From Bacteroidales bacterium (lineage in GTDB: Bacteria; Bacteroidota; Bacteroidia; Bacteroidales; 4484-276): a stretch of 64,000 bases of DNA. The stretch is taken from the NCBI GenBank assembly GCA_035647615.1, contig DASRND010000024.1:1-64000 (forward strand). The letters are read 5' to 3'. This document shows, piece after piece, positions 34,112-42,890 of the stretch (positions are counted from its first letter, which is position 1; each line of letters begins with the position of its first letter). The notes under the pieces were generated by a model. That model was not told the origin of the DNA. It ran no database searches and saw only the letters and a program-made list of their open reading frames with translations. The position numbers and the translations under genes are program-made.

Positions 34112-35788
34112 CTACCTAACCTCCGAGAGTACCACCTTTCCCACGGAAACATTTCTCTGACCCTGGCTTACTTTTACAAAATAAATCCCATGCTCGAGAT
34201 GCCTCAAATCCAGCTCTGCAATTTTTATGGAAGAAGAATTTTCGACACTTCGATAGACTACCCGTCCGGCAATATCCATCACTTCAATTTCGACAGGAGC
34301 ATTACTTTGCTGGTTTAATTTAATAAAAACGATGCCATTGCTGGGATTGGGAAAGAGAGTGAAATTCTTCTCAATGATTTCCTTTTCGGTAATGTCGGTC
34401 ATTCCTTGCAGCGCGAGCACACCCATATTGTTGGGGTCGAGCCAGTGTTTGAGTTGATTTTCAGGGAGGGTGTCGCCCATATCCCAGGAGTATGAAAATT
34501 TTCCATAGTAGTCGGGCGAGGATGCCTGAATGCAGCTGGCAGTGCCTCCGGTGAGCTGCCCCACGATGAGTCCGTCGGGATTGAAGAGGGGGCTGCCCGA
34601 AGAGCCTCCTTCGGTAACGCCCCAGTTGGTCTGTGTTTGAGCCCAGTACACACGCCAGTGCGTTCCGGGATACGAGCCCCAGTTGTCGGAAATCAGGGGT
34701 TGTGTATAAGTCGAGATTTTCTTGATGTCGCCCTGCGGATGGTGGATAGTTACACCGTGTGTGGAGGGCGTTTCTTCAGCACTCCAGCCATTATAAAAAG
34801 GTTCGTATTCGTCGGGTATCGTTTCGTTGAGTAGCAGCAGCTTGAAATCTGATTTTACGCCAGAGCCTCCTGCTGAAGCTACTTTGGTAGCGCCAGTCAT
34901 CGTGTAAAACCGGAAGGTGCTGTCGGATGTTGGGTTTTCGCAGTCGGGCGATTGATATTTAAAATAAAACATCCATTGATCCAGATCGGATTGTGTAGCG
35001 TTAGGCCCGCAGTGATCGGCGGTGAGTAGCCACGGAGTGTGGTCGAGGAGCGTATTGTTGAGCAGCGAGCCGCTGCACCACACCGAACTGGTGCCCTGCT
35101 TCACAATGATGCGTGCCACGCCTTTGGCTTGTTGTTGCCATTGCTCTCCTTCAGGACACGCCACATTAACCTCGCAAAACCCGGAGCCACCAAAGCCGCG
35201 CGTGCCATACATCGTTTCGGCGGTGCGGTACACATATCCTACTTCATCGATGATCATGTTTGGATGCTCCGAATTTCCGGCAGGCTGATAATATTCAAGA
35301 ATGGTTGTGGAGCCATAAATCATTTGGGTGGCAAAGCTGCCGCCATTGCTGTTGTTGGTGCTCGTAAAGGCGCCGGCAATCTGTCGATGCAGTTTATCGT
35401 AAAGAAAGAGTTGTGCTCTGGCCGGAATTTCAAAATTGCTGTAATACAAAATCAAAGCTTGCGCATCGGCACTTGTTATTGCCAGACGACAAATTTGTGA
35501 ACCGTCGTCAAGTTGTTGCCACAGGCCATCTTTTGCCAGGTCGATTTGCGTGGGCTGATTTTGCGCAAAGCGCATGGCAATGCCAAGTTTATCGGTGAAG
35601 GCGTCTTCGCGCAATAGCTGCTCTGTGTCGGGAGCCTGTATTTTAAATACCGGAACGGATTCGGCAGAAAGATTTTTGGAGAAGCTGGCCGGAACGCCCG
35701 GAGTGCTGATCTGAGCAGTTGCCGCGGTAAGCGAAGCGAATAGAAAAATGAGCAGAAAGCGGAGTGGATTGATGCAGGATATTTTCAA
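34112..35788 (-). CDS. Secreted lysyl-endopeptidase-like serine protease with T9SS tail
   Basis: A 558-residue exported protease. Signal peptide (to about 26), a propeptide-like domain (about 30-200, 'GLWQQLDDGSQICRLAITSA'), then a trypsin-fold domain resembling Achromobacter protease I: catalytic His in 'PWLLTADHCGPN' (about 260), Asp in 'KSDFKLLLLNE' (about 318), Ser in 'VTEGGSSGSPLFN' (about 395). Paired Cys flank these sites. The C-terminal ~85 residues ('LFPNPSNGIVFIKL' to 'GKVVLSEVR') are a T9SS type A sorting domain. Expected at the cell surface or outside, degrading protein. The missing part is direct proof of Lys specificity. Confidence 0.9.
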   Translation of the reverse strand: MKISCINPLRFLLIFLFASLTAATAQISTPGVPASFSKNLSAESVPVFKIQAPDTEQLLREDAFTDKLGIAMRFAQNQPTQIDLAKDGLWQQLDDGSQICRLAITSADAQALILYYSNFEIPARAQLFLYDKLHRQIAGAFTSTNNSNGGSFATQMIYGSTTILEYYQPAGNSEHPNMIIDEVGYVYRTAETMYGTRGFGGSGFCEVNVACPEGEQWQQQAKGVARIIVKQGTSSVWCSGSLLNNTLLDHTPWLLTADHCGPNATQSDLDQWMFYFKYQSPDCENPTSDSTFRFYTMTGATKVASAGGSGVKSDFKLLLLNETIPDEYEPFYNGWSAEETPSTHGVTIHHPQGDIKKISTYTQPLISDNWGSYPGTHWRVYWAQTQTNWGVTEGGSSGSPLFNPDGLIVGQLTGGTASCIQASSPDYYGKFSYSWDMGDTLPENQLKHWLDPNNMGVLALQGMTDITEKEIIEKNFTLFPNPSNGIVFIKLNQQSNAPVEIEVMDIAGRVVYRSVENSSSIKIAELDLRHLEHGIYFVKVSQGQRNVSVGKVVLSEVR

Positions 35789-35815
35789 GGCTACTTTGTT
35801 TTTTGATTAGTCGAA

Positions 35816-35823
35816 CAAAAATA
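35816..35823 (-). promoter_or_regulatory. Predicted -7 box of the secreted protease gene
   Basis: The minus strand reads TATTTTTG, 27 bases ahead of the start. Confidence 0.55.
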
Positions 35824-35893
35824 TTAAATTTTCCATAGCAGCACCGGTGCATATCTTTATCCACAAAAGTTTCGGGCGTTAATTTAATTATCA

Positions 35894-35901
35894 TACTTTT
35901 G
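35894..35901 (+). promoter_or_regulatory. Predicted -7 box of the first MFS gene
   Basis: TACTTTTG matches TAnnTTTG, 37 bases before the ATG. Confidence 0.55.
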
Positions 35902-35938
35902 GCCACTCAAAAAAATACTTAAAAAATTTATAAAAATT

Positions 35939-37357
35939 ATGGAACAAGTTAGAAGCTCGCTACGCGATTCGAAAACGGCCAGATGGATCGCATTGATTCT
36001 CATCTCATCGACAATGTTTTTCGCCTACTTCTTTGTTGATGTCGTTGCCCCATTAAAAACTCTATTAGAACAAGCGCCCTATTTTTGGTCTAACGAGACA
36101 TTTGGTATGCTTGGAGGATCTGAGTTCTTCCTTAATGTGTTTGCCTTCTTCCTTATTTTTTCGGGAATCATCCTTGATAAAATGGGCATAAGATTTACAT
36201 TAAGATTATCAGGAATTCTGATGCTTGCAGGTGGTACTCTTAAATGGTACGCACTAACCCCGGGTTTTGTTGGCACCGGAATCGAAACCTTCCTGAGTTC
36301 GTTTATTGTAGGCATTCCTGCTTCCGCAAAACTGGCTTTCTTTGGATTTGCAATATTTGGCGTAGGTGTTGAAATGGCCGGTATCAGTGTTTCTAAAACT
36401 ATTGTAAAATGGTTTAAAGGGAAAGAACTGGCACTTGCAATGGGTCTTGAAATGGCACTTGCCAGATTAGGCGTTTTTGCAGTATTCCAACTTTCACCCA
36501 TATTTGCAAAAAGTGGTGGAGTTTCAAATTCTGTTTTCTTTGGAGTTTTATTCCTTTTGATTGGTTTTATCACCTTCTTTATCTACACCTTTATGGATAA
36601 AGCGCTTGACAAACAAACCGGAGAAGGTGTAAATGTTGACCCTGAGGATGAATTTAAAATTTCAGACCTTGGCAAAATAATAACAAATCCAGGATTCTTA
36701 GCTATTGCAGGACTATGCGTTTTGTTCTATTCTGCAATCTTCCCATTCCAAAAATTCGCAACAGATATGCTTGCTTCAAAGTTAAGCATAGATGCTGCTA
36801 TTGCATCAAAGTATGTGTCGTTCTTCCCTATTGGAGCAATGATTCTTACTCCATTTATTGGTGCATTCTTAGACTTTAAAGGGAAAGGCGCAACAATGAT
36901 GATGTATGGAGCAATACTATTAACTGTTTCACATTTAATTTTTGCATTGGTTCCTGACGCATCATTCACTCCTTTTATAGCTATAGGAACAATAGTGATT
37001 TTAGGCGTTGCCTTTTCTCTTGTTCCCGCATCAATGTGGCCTTCGCTTCCTAAAATTGTTGAAGATAGGTACTTAGGCTCAGCTTATGGGTTAATATTTT
37101 ATATCCAAAACATTGGATTATTACTCGTACCTATGCTAATTGGATATGCATTATCAGCTTCAAACCCCGGAGTATCAGATCTAATTAAAGCCGGGGAAAT
37201 TGTAAAGTACAACTATGTTGTGCCTGAGCTTATTTTTGCCGGCTTTGGCGTTTTGGCCGTCATTCTTAGTGTTGTGCTCAGAAGGGTTGACAAGGTCAAA
37301 GGTTATGGACTTGATATTCCCAACAAACTGCCACAGGGTGAGGATGTGTTGATCTAA
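35939..37357 (+). CDS. MFS transporter, MFSD1-like (copy 1, AT-rich)
   Basis: A 472-residue inner-membrane transporter with 12 predicted helices. Two motifs, 'KTIVKWFKGKELALAMGLEMALARLG' (given in parts: KWFKGKELALA, ARLG) after helix 4 and 'LVPASMWPSLPKIVE' with 'LGSAYGLIFYIQNIG' in the C-terminal half, resemble the MFSD1 branch, whose animal member moves dipeptides; substrate here is an inference only. Its codons are clearly richer in A/T than those of the next gene, though the proteins align throughout. A terminator separates the two. Confidence 0.88.
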   Translation: MEQVRSSLRDSKTARWIALILISSTMFFAYFFVDVVAPLKTLLEQAPYFWSNETFGMLGGSEFFLNVFAFFLIFSGIILDKMGIRFTLRLSGILMLAGGTLKWYALTPGFVGTGIETFLSSFIVGIPASAKLAFFGFAIFGVGVEMAGISVSKTIVKWFKGKELALAMGLEMALARLGVFAVFQLSPIFAKSGGVSNSVFFGVLFLLIGFITFFIYTFMDKALDKQTGEGVNVDPEDEFKISDLGKIITNPGFLAIAGLCVLFYSAIFPFQKFATDMLASKLSIDAAIASKYVSFFPIGAMILTPFIGAFLDFKGKGATMMMYGAILLTVSHLIFALVPDASFTPFIAIGTIVILGVAFSLVPASMWPSLPKIVEDRYLGSAYGLIFYIQNIGLLLVPMLIGYALSASNPGVSDLIKAGEIVKYNYVVPELIFAGFGVLAVILSVVLRRVDKVKGYGLDIPNKLPQGEDVLI

Positions 37358-37374
37358 AAAAGATGTTTAAAAAG

Positions 37375-37402
37375 AAAGGTGCCTGAACGCACCTTTTTTT
37401 TT
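37375..37402 (+). terminator. Intrinsic terminator between the MFS genes
   Basis: Stem AAAGGTGC/GCACCTTT with a 6-base loop, then a long T-run. Confidence 0.85.
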
Positions 37403-37451
37403 GTTCGTCCGGGAAATCATTTTTCTTTTTTATTAATAAAAAAAGCTACTT

Positions 37452-38840
37452 GTGAACACGCTGAAAAGAACCTTGAGAGATTCTGCTGTCAGCCGGTGGG
37501 GAATTTTGTTGCTGGTGGCCTCGGTGCAGGCGGCTAATTACTACTTCTATGATGCCATCTCACCGTTGAAGCGCACGCTTGAAACAGAGTTTGGGTTTTC
37601 GTCGTCCGACTTTGGATTGTTCGTTTCGTTTTATTCAATTCCCAACACCTTTTTATTAATGGCCATTTTGGGCGGTATCATTCTCGACCGTCTCGGAATA
37701 CGCCGCACTGGAACAATGTTTATCGGAATGATGGCCATCGGTGGGTTTATCACCGCTTACGGCGCCAGCACAATCTACCGGTCGGGCGGACCTTTTTATA
37801 ATCTGATGACTTCTTTTTGGCCGGGCTATTCTCCGGAGCTTAAAATGATGCTGCTCGGCAGGTTCTTCTTTGGGCTTGGCGCCGAAACCAGCATTGTGGT
37901 CATCAGCAAAATTATTGTCAAATGGTTTAAGGGCAAGGAGCTGGCGCTGGCTTTTGGGACCAAGATAGGCATAGCGCGCCTTGGATCGTTTGCTGCCTTT
38001 TATTTTTCGCCGGCCATCAAAGATGCCGTTGACCCGTGGACGCTGGCAATTTGGTTTGCGGCCATGTTGCTCGGCATTGCGCTGCTGGCTTTTCTGGTGT
38101 ATGTAATGTTTGATTTAAAACTCGACCGGCAGACACAAAGTAATGTAGAGCTTCTCAAAGCCGACGACCGGTTTAGTTGGGCCGATCTCAAAAAGATGCT
38201 CACCACCCCGTCGTTTATTTATGTTTCGTTGTTGTGTGTTACTTTCTATTCGGCGGTGTTCCCGTTTCAGTCGTTTTCGGCCGATTTTTTTCTTAATAAA
38301 TTTAGCCTGAATGAGCAGGAGAGCGGCAGGATAGCTTCTTATCTTAGCTTGGGCACGTTGGTTTTTACACCGTTTTTTGGATTTCTGGTCGATCGCATCG
38401 GGCGGAGTGCTACGCTTATGATTTTCGGTTCTTCGCTGCTGGTGGTCATTCATCTGGTATTTGCACTTACGACGATCAATCCGGTGATCCCGATGTTTTT
38501 TCTGGGTATTACCTTCTCGTTGGTTCCGGCTGCCATGTGGCCGGCTGTAGCTAGAATTGTTGATGAACGCCGGATAGGAACCGCATACGGCGCTATGTTT
38601 TCGGTGCAGAATCTCGGATTGTGGGCTTTTCCGTTGCTCATCGGTATTGTGCTCGATCGAACCAATTCCGACATCACTGACGCAGTGAAAGCTACGGGCA
38701 ACTATAGCTACGATTACACCTGGGCTATTTTGATGTTGGCCGGTCTGGGTATCCTGGGGCTGATATTTGCTTTGCTGCTAAAGCGCGAAGACAAGAAATC
38801 CGGCTATGGCCTGGAATTGCCCTCGAATGTAAAGGCGTAG
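37452..38840 (+). CDS. MFS transporter, MFSD1-like (copy 2, GC-richer)
   Basis: A 462-residue paralog of the preceding transporter. A GTG start at 37452 lines up exactly with copy 1 (x-x-x-x-R-x-L-R-D-S-x-x-x-R-W). It keeps 'KWFKGKELALAFGTKIGIARLG', split as KWFKGKELALA and ARLG, and 'LVPAAMWPAVARIVDERRIG' with 'TAYGAMFSVQNLGLW'. The two copies end alike ('GYGLELPSN', 'GYGLDIPNK'). It sits after the copy 1 terminator, so may have separate control, although no clear -7 box was found in the short gap. Likely substrate: small peptides, by analogy. Confidence 0.88.
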   Translation: MNTLKRTLRDSAVSRWGILLLVASVQAANYYFYDAISPLKRTLETEFGFSSSDFGLFVSFYSIPNTFLLMAILGGIILDRLGIRRTGTMFIGMMAIGGFITAYGASTIYRSGGPFYNLMTSFWPGYSPELKMMLLGRFFFGLGAETSIVVISKIIVKWFKGKELALAFGTKIGIARLGSFAAFYFSPAIKDAVDPWTLAIWFAAMLLGIALLAFLVYVMFDLKLDRQTQSNVELLKADDRFSWADLKKMLTTPSFIYVSLLCVTFYSAVFPFQSFSADFFLNKFSLNEQESGRIASYLSLGTLVFTPFFGFLVDRIGRSATLMIFGSSLLVVIHLVFALTTINPVIPMFFLGITFSLVPAAMWPAVARIVDERRIGTAYGAMFSVQNLGLWAFPLLIGIVLDRTNSDITDAVKATGNYSYDYTWAILMLAGLGILGLIFALLLKREDKKSGYGLELPSNVKA

Positions 38841-38895
38841 CTGATTCACAGCCATAGGCTTTCGAGCGTCCGTAGGACCTCGAAACGTCATATCG

Positions 38896-39807
38896 TCACG
38901 AATCAGCTCTCCCCATCGGATGATATTTCTCAACGGTTTCGCGCAGGAATTTACGGTCGAGATGGGTGTAGATTTCGGTGGTGAGAATGGATTCGTGTCC
39001 CAGCATTTCCTGTACTGCACGTAGGTCGGCGCCGCCCTCCACAAGATGGGTGGCAAAAGAATGCCGCAATGAGTGCGGATGGATATTTTTGTGGATGCCA
39101 GCCTTTTCCACCAAAGATTTTACAATATAAAATATCATCACGCGCGTCAGCTTTTTCCCGGAGCTGTTCAGAAATGCATAATCTTCATGACCCTTTTGCG
39201 GCGTGATGTGGCAACGGCTGTAGCTGATGTATCTCTCCGTCTGTTCCATCGCTGGCTTTCCAATGGGCACCCATCGTTGTTTGTTGCCCTTGCCGGTGAT
39301 GAGTACAAATCCCAAATCGAAGTGCAACTGATGAAGCGTAAGATTTACCAGTTCGGAAACGCGCAATCCACAGCCATAAAGCACCTCGATGATGGCGCGG
39401 TTTCGTTCGCCCTGCGGCTTCGACATATCCACGGCGGCAATCATCTGCTCGATTTCACCAAAGCTGAGTACCTCCGGAAGCGAGCGTCCAATCCGCGGCG
39501 TTTCCACCAGGCTGGTCGGGTCATGATCCAACAAATCCTCAGTCAGCAAGTATTTATAAAAGGCACGAACTCCTGAAATGGTGCGCGCAATGGTGGCTGC
39601 CGAGCGGTTGTTGTTACTCATCCACCCGGCAAAATTCTGAAGCTGCGCAGTGGTGACTTTGACAGGATCGCTCACCTGGGTCTCCTCTTCGATGTAGTTT
39701 CGAAACTGGTTGATGTCGCGTTTGTAGGCTTGCAGCGTGTTTAACGAAACAGATTTCTCCAGCTTCAGATACATCATAAAACCTTTGATATAAATATCCC
39801 AGTTCAT
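38896..39807 (-). CDS. xerD: Tyrosine recombinase XerD (chromosome-dimer resolution)
   Basis: A 303-residue recombinase. The N-terminal SAM-like DNA-binding domain covers about 1-95 ('YLKLEKSVSLNTLQAYKRDI'); the catalytic domain shows Arg in 'LYGCGLRVSELVNL', Lys in 'GKGNKQRWVPIG', 'HSLRHSFATHLVEGGADL' (His and Arg), 'QEMLGHESILTTEIYTHLD' (His and the Tyr nucleophile). All five catalytic residues are present and the length is standard for Xer. There is no sign of an associated mobile element, so it is taken as the housekeeping enzyme. -7 box at 39892-39899. Confidence 0.9.
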   Translation of the reverse strand: MNWDIYIKGFMMYLKLEKSVSLNTLQAYKRDINQFRNYIEEETQVSDPVKVTTAQLQNFAGWMSNNNRSAATIARTISGVRAFYKYLLTEDLLDHDPTSLVETPRIGRSLPEVLSFGEIEQMIAAVDMSKPQGERNRAIIEVLYGCGLRVSELVNLTLHQLHFDLGFVLITGKGNKQRWVPIGKPAMEQTERYISYSRCHITPQKGHEDYAFLNSSGKKLTRVMIFYIVKSLVEKAGIHKNIHPHSLRHSFATHLVEGGADLRAVQEMLGHESILTTEIYTHLDRKFLRETVEKYHPMGRADS

Positions 39808-39891
39808 TCTTTTAGAAACACCTGCTTTTTTATAAAATTGCTACTACCACTTGATTTGCTGCAAAATAATTAACTTTTAAACTTGCCACCG

Positions 39892-39899
39892 CAAAACTA
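39892..39899 (-). promoter_or_regulatory. Predicted -7 box of xerD
   Basis: The minus strand reads TAGTTTTG, matching TAnnTTTG. Confidence 0.5.
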
Positions 39900-40113
39900 T
39901 TTAAAAAAAAGTGAAAGGGCGATGGCAGAGAAATAACGCTGGCGATTGTGGATGTGGCTACCTAAGCTTTTCACGGAAAGTGGTTTTATAACCATAAATG
40001 ACAAATTATAAAGAACATCCCGAGCTTTCATGGTCAGAAATCAGCCACCAGAGTTGAAAAGAATTGTGGAAAGCACACGGAAAAGTTTTTTATCCGGCAT
40101 TAGCCGCTGCATT
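39900..40113. other. Gene-free stretch
   Basis: Between xerD and the AT-hook gene terminator. No ORF, RNA gene or repeat recognised. Confidence 0.45.
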
Positions 40114-40152
40114 AAAACAAAAAAAAGCTGATCTCTGTATGGAGATCAGCTT
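40114..40152 (-). terminator. Intrinsic terminator of the AT-hook gene
   Basis: Perfect 11-bp stem AAGCTGATCTC/GAGATCAGCTT with a 6-base loop; on the minus strand it ends in a run of eight T. Confidence 0.85.
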
Positions 40153-40175
40153 ATCTTATTTGTTTTAGAAAAGGT

Positions 40176-40709
40176 CTATGCTTTTGAATATTCAAACTGA
40201 TTCGATTCCGGATTTTTCTCGCGCATCAGCACACCATCTTTGGCGAATTTTGCAAGCGTTCCCGAAAGATCGGTGCTTTTATAGTCGTAGTTATACACGT
40301 TCTTGCAGTAATCTACCACATTGCCAATGGTACGTTTGTCGGCGAAGAAGTTGTTGTCGACCAGTTGCTTCAATATCTGACTTGGTCCCGGGCGATCGGT
40401 CGATCTTTTGCGTGGCTTTTTGGCCACAGGAGCTTCTGTTCTTACTTTTGGCGGACGGCCAGGGCGTCTTTTAATCACAACCGGAGCTTCCGTTAGTTCA
40501 GTTGCCGGAGCTTCAGCGGTTACAGTTGCAACCTTTGCTTTTTTCTCTTTTGCAGGTTTAGGTGCAGGTGCAGGTGCTGCCGTTTCCAGTGAGTTGCTGC
40601 TAAAAAGCAATTCGATAAGTTTTAATTGTACGGCTTCCGATTGAAACTCATTAATAATCTTTGCGAGTTCCTTTAGTTGTTCGACTGTTTTGTTGAAATC
40701 TCGTATCAT
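40176..40709 (-). CDS. AT-hook DNA-binding protein of unknown role
   Basis: A 177-residue protein in three parts. Residues 1-40 form an amphipathic helix, possibly for oligomerisation. Residues 41-107 are a Pro/Ala/Lys-rich linker containing RRPGRPPK at 81-88, a canonical AT-hook that inserts into the minor groove of AT-rich DNA, followed by a basic 'KKPRKRSTDRP'. Residues 108-177 look like a small folded domain ('GPSQILKQLVDNNFFADK', 'DLSGTLAKFAKDGVLMR'), possibly winged-helix. The layout recalls nucleoid proteins; no known family name fits with certainty. Single gene with its own -7 box and terminator. Confidence 0.75.
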   Translation of the reverse strand: MIRDFNKTVEQLKELAKIINEFQSEAVQLKLIELLFSSNSLETAAPAPAPKPAKEKKAKVATVTAEAPATELTEAPVVIKRRPGRPPKVRTEAPVAKKPRKRSTDRPGPSQILKQLVDNNFFADKRTIGNVVDYCKNVYNYDYKSTDLSGTLAKFAKDGVLMREKNPESNQFEYSKA

Positions 40710-40806
40710 ATCCCGATTCCTTTTTAAGTGTAGTTAATAATAAGATTGTTAATAGTAATAATATCTGTTTTTCTGTAATGATTTACCAACTCTCTGAATG
40801 GCGGTG

Positions 40807-40814
40807 CAAATATA
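40807..40814 (-). promoter_or_regulatory. Predicted -7 box of the AT-hook gene
   Basis: The minus strand reads TATATTTG, matching TAnnTTTG; the leader would be about 90 bases. It lies beside a 40-bp AT-rich run. Confidence 0.5.
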
Positions 40815-41018
40815 AATTATAATTATATTATCAGTTTTTTTTAGTTGTATTGCAACGCGTTTTGCTTCCGGTATATTTTATCTAAATGTTTAAATAATCA
40901 CTGATAATCTCATCGATGTAAGGCTCTCAAAGGTTTTGTGTACGTTTTCCCTGTCAGACATTGTAAGCGAACAAAAGCCTTGCTATATTATGATTTGCCC
41001 AAAGAAGGGTGTAACTTT

Positions 41019-41051
41019 TTTGAGAGCTGTTCGTTTTAGTAGTTAAGTTGC
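41019..41051 (+). promoter_or_regulatory. Possible promoter of the second ECF sigma gene
   Basis: TTTG at 41019-41022, 21-base spacer, TAAGTTGC at 41044-41051 (one mismatch to TAnnTTTG). The rest of the gap 40815-41018 shows no gene. Confidence 0.35.
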
Positions 41052-41063
41052 AACAAACGCATA

Positions 41064-41555
41064 ATGCGAATGACAATAAAGGAATACAATCGTGCAGTAG
41101 ATTTGTTTTCTGATGGTATCTTCAGGTTTGTAATCAAGAGTATGCCTGAGCAGGAAGCTGCTAAAGATATTGTGCAGGAATCGTATGTGCGATTGTGGGA
41201 CAAACATCAGGAAGTAGATTTTGAAAAATGCAAATCGTATCTTTTCACCACAGCGTATCATTTGATTGTGGATATGGTGAGAAAGAACAAGCATAAGCAG
41301 ATGTATCTCAAAAGTCAGACGAATGATCCGGTGACTTACGATGAATTTACCGATCTGAAACATGTGCTCGAAGAAGCGCTGAAAAGATTGCCGGAGATAC
41401 AGCGTACTTTGGTTCTTTTGCGCGACTACGAAGGATATTCGTATGAAGAGATTGGCGAGATAACGCAGCTCAACGAATCGCAGGTGAAAGTGTACATTTA
41501 TCGTGCACGCAAGGCGCTAAAGGCCTATATTGTAAATGTGGATGTGGTGATTTAA
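41064..41555 (+). CDS. ECF-type RNA polymerase sigma factor (2)
   Basis: A 163-residue sigma factor. Region 2: 'AVDLFSDGIFRFVIKSM', 'AAKDIVQESYVRLWDKH', 'KSYLFTTAYHLIVDMVRK'; region 4: 'LPEIQRTLVLLRDYEGYSYE' and 'NESQVKVYIYRARKALKAYI'. Its TAA stop overlaps the ATG of the next gene (TAATG), so sigma and putative anti-sigma are translationally coupled. It differs from the first ECF factor in length and sequence. The target genes are not evident from the neighbours. Confidence 0.92.
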   Translation: MRMTIKEYNRAVDLFSDGIFRFVIKSMPEQEAAKDIVQESYVRLWDKHQEVDFEKCKSYLFTTAYHLIVDMVRKNKHKQMYLKSQTNDPVTYDEFTDLKHVLEEALKRLPEIQRTLVLLRDYEGYSYEEIGEITQLNESQVKVYIYRARKALKAYIVNVDVVI

Positions 41556-42709
41556 TGAAAGGAGAACCTATGCTGATCAACCAAAATAATTACCAGGCCT
41601 GGTTTCTCGATTACTGGGATAATTCTCTCGATGCTTCGCAGCAGCAAGAGCTGGCTACTTTTTTGCAAAATCATCCCGACCTGCAAGACGAATTTTTGGA
41701 GTTTAAAGATGCTGCCCTCTGCACATTCACGCCTGACGATGCTTTGGTTTTTGAGCCGAAGCTGAAATTGAAAAAGAAAGAAGTTATTCCTACCGAAAAC
41801 ATTAATCAGGATAACTACGAGGATTTTATCATTGCCCACCTGGAGCGCGATCTGGATGAAATGCAACAAGCCGAATTTGCTTCTTTTACAGCTATCAATC
41901 CAACTATCGAAAACGAGATAGCCCTCTATAAGCGCACCTTTCTCAAAGCATCCGACTACGAAAGTTATCCGGATAAGGAAAAGTTAAAAAAATCTGCATT
42001 TCTGGTGCCTCCGCGCCAATATATAATATCCGCTTTGTCCATAGCGGCTTTGCTGGTTTTGGTTTTGATGATTACCAATAGTTTGTTGCGGCAGCCGGCT
42101 GAGAATCCTGCAAAAACTGCGCGTCACGAAATGGTTTTGCAGCCTTTGTCTCCGCAGGAGACTCCCACAGTTCAGGTGGAAAAACCAGCAGACGATGGTT
42201 CCGTTAATTCAGCTAATGTCGCTGCAAAGCAGATCGCCGCCCACCCATCTCATTATTATGATATTTCTGATAAATCAAGTTTTAAAACAAATTCAGCTTT
42301 GCCGGTCAGAGAGAATCTTCCACTTCCATCGCCTATCGAAACCCGTCAGCAGTGGGGTTTGGAGTACCAGTTTGCAGCAAATCAAACCCTAGATTATCGC
42401 ACTGAGGTTACGGAGGCTTTTGGGTATATGCTGCTTCGCGATGCGCGCGCGGCACAGCCGGAGCCATCAGGAGGCGTACTGGCGCGTATAGCAGGTAGTA
42501 TTGTTGGTAAGCTCTTCGACAATGCTACCCTCCAACAGCAGGAGGCACTTGCAACATTGTCGCAAAACAGCAGGCAACTTCTGATGGATATCAAGGAAGA
42601 TATGCCTTTGTTGGATGCTGCCACACAGGCCGACCCTCGTGAAAATTATTATGCCCTGAGCGAAAACTTCAGCATTCGTATTCGTAAAGCGCCCAAAAAT
42701 GAGCAGTAG
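41555..42709 (+). CDS. Probable membrane anti-sigma factor with duplicated N-terminal module
   Basis: A 384-residue protein with one membrane helix (about 156-178). The cytoplasmic side has two similar ~45-residue modules: residues 8-53 ('NQNNYQAWFLDYWDNSLD', 'QQQELATFLQNHPDLQDEF') and 84-128 ('NQDNYEDFIIAHLERDLD', 'MQQAEFASFTAINPTIENE'). Both follow N-Q-x-N-Y, L-D, Q-Q-x-E, F, P, E and resemble the helical anti-sigma fold without zinc ligands. The periplasmic part (180-384) is Pro/Gln-rich with no known domain. It starts one base inside the sigma stop codon. Assigned as the anti-sigma partner from context and topology. Confidence 0.72.
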   Translation: MKGEPMLINQNNYQAWFLDYWDNSLDASQQQELATFLQNHPDLQDEFLEFKDAALCTFTPDDALVFEPKLKLKKKEVIPTENINQDNYEDFIIAHLERDLDEMQQAEFASFTAINPTIENEIALYKRTFLKASDYESYPDKEKLKKSAFLVPPRQYIISALSIAALLVLVLMITNSLLRQPAENPAKTARHEMVLQPLSPQETPTVQVEKPADDGSVNSANVAAKQIAAHPSHYYDISDKSSFKTNSALPVRENLPLPSPIETRQQWGLEYQFAANQTLDYRTEVTEAFGYMLLRDARAAQPEPSGGVLARIAGSIVGKLFDNATLQQQEALATLSQNSRQLLMDIKEDMPLLDAATQADPRENYYALSENFSIRIRKAPKNEQ

Positions 42710-42739
42710 GAGGTATGGAATTGGCTGTAGCATTTGATG

Positions 42740-42860
42740 CTTTATTAGCTCTAAATCTCAAAATACAAAACTCAAGTTCCAAATAAATCCCAATAGCTAA
42801 ATTTTAAAATCTCAAATCGTTAGGCGTATTTGAAGATTCCTTTTAAGAGCTTTTTTAAGA
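42740..42860. repeat. AT-rich degenerate repeats between convergent genes
   Basis: CTCTAAATCTCAAAATAC, AAACTCAAGTTCCAAATAAA, AAATTTTAAAATCTCAAAT: the same low-complexity style as near 33931 and 61570. No ORF. Confidence 0.4.
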
Positions 42861-42890
42861 TTACAACCAGCCTCCCGCGACGTTTCCACT

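Noticed and set aside
38896..39807. Integrase of a mobile element
   Set aside because: Length and motifs fit the housekeeping Xer type, and no attachment sites or cargo genes border it.
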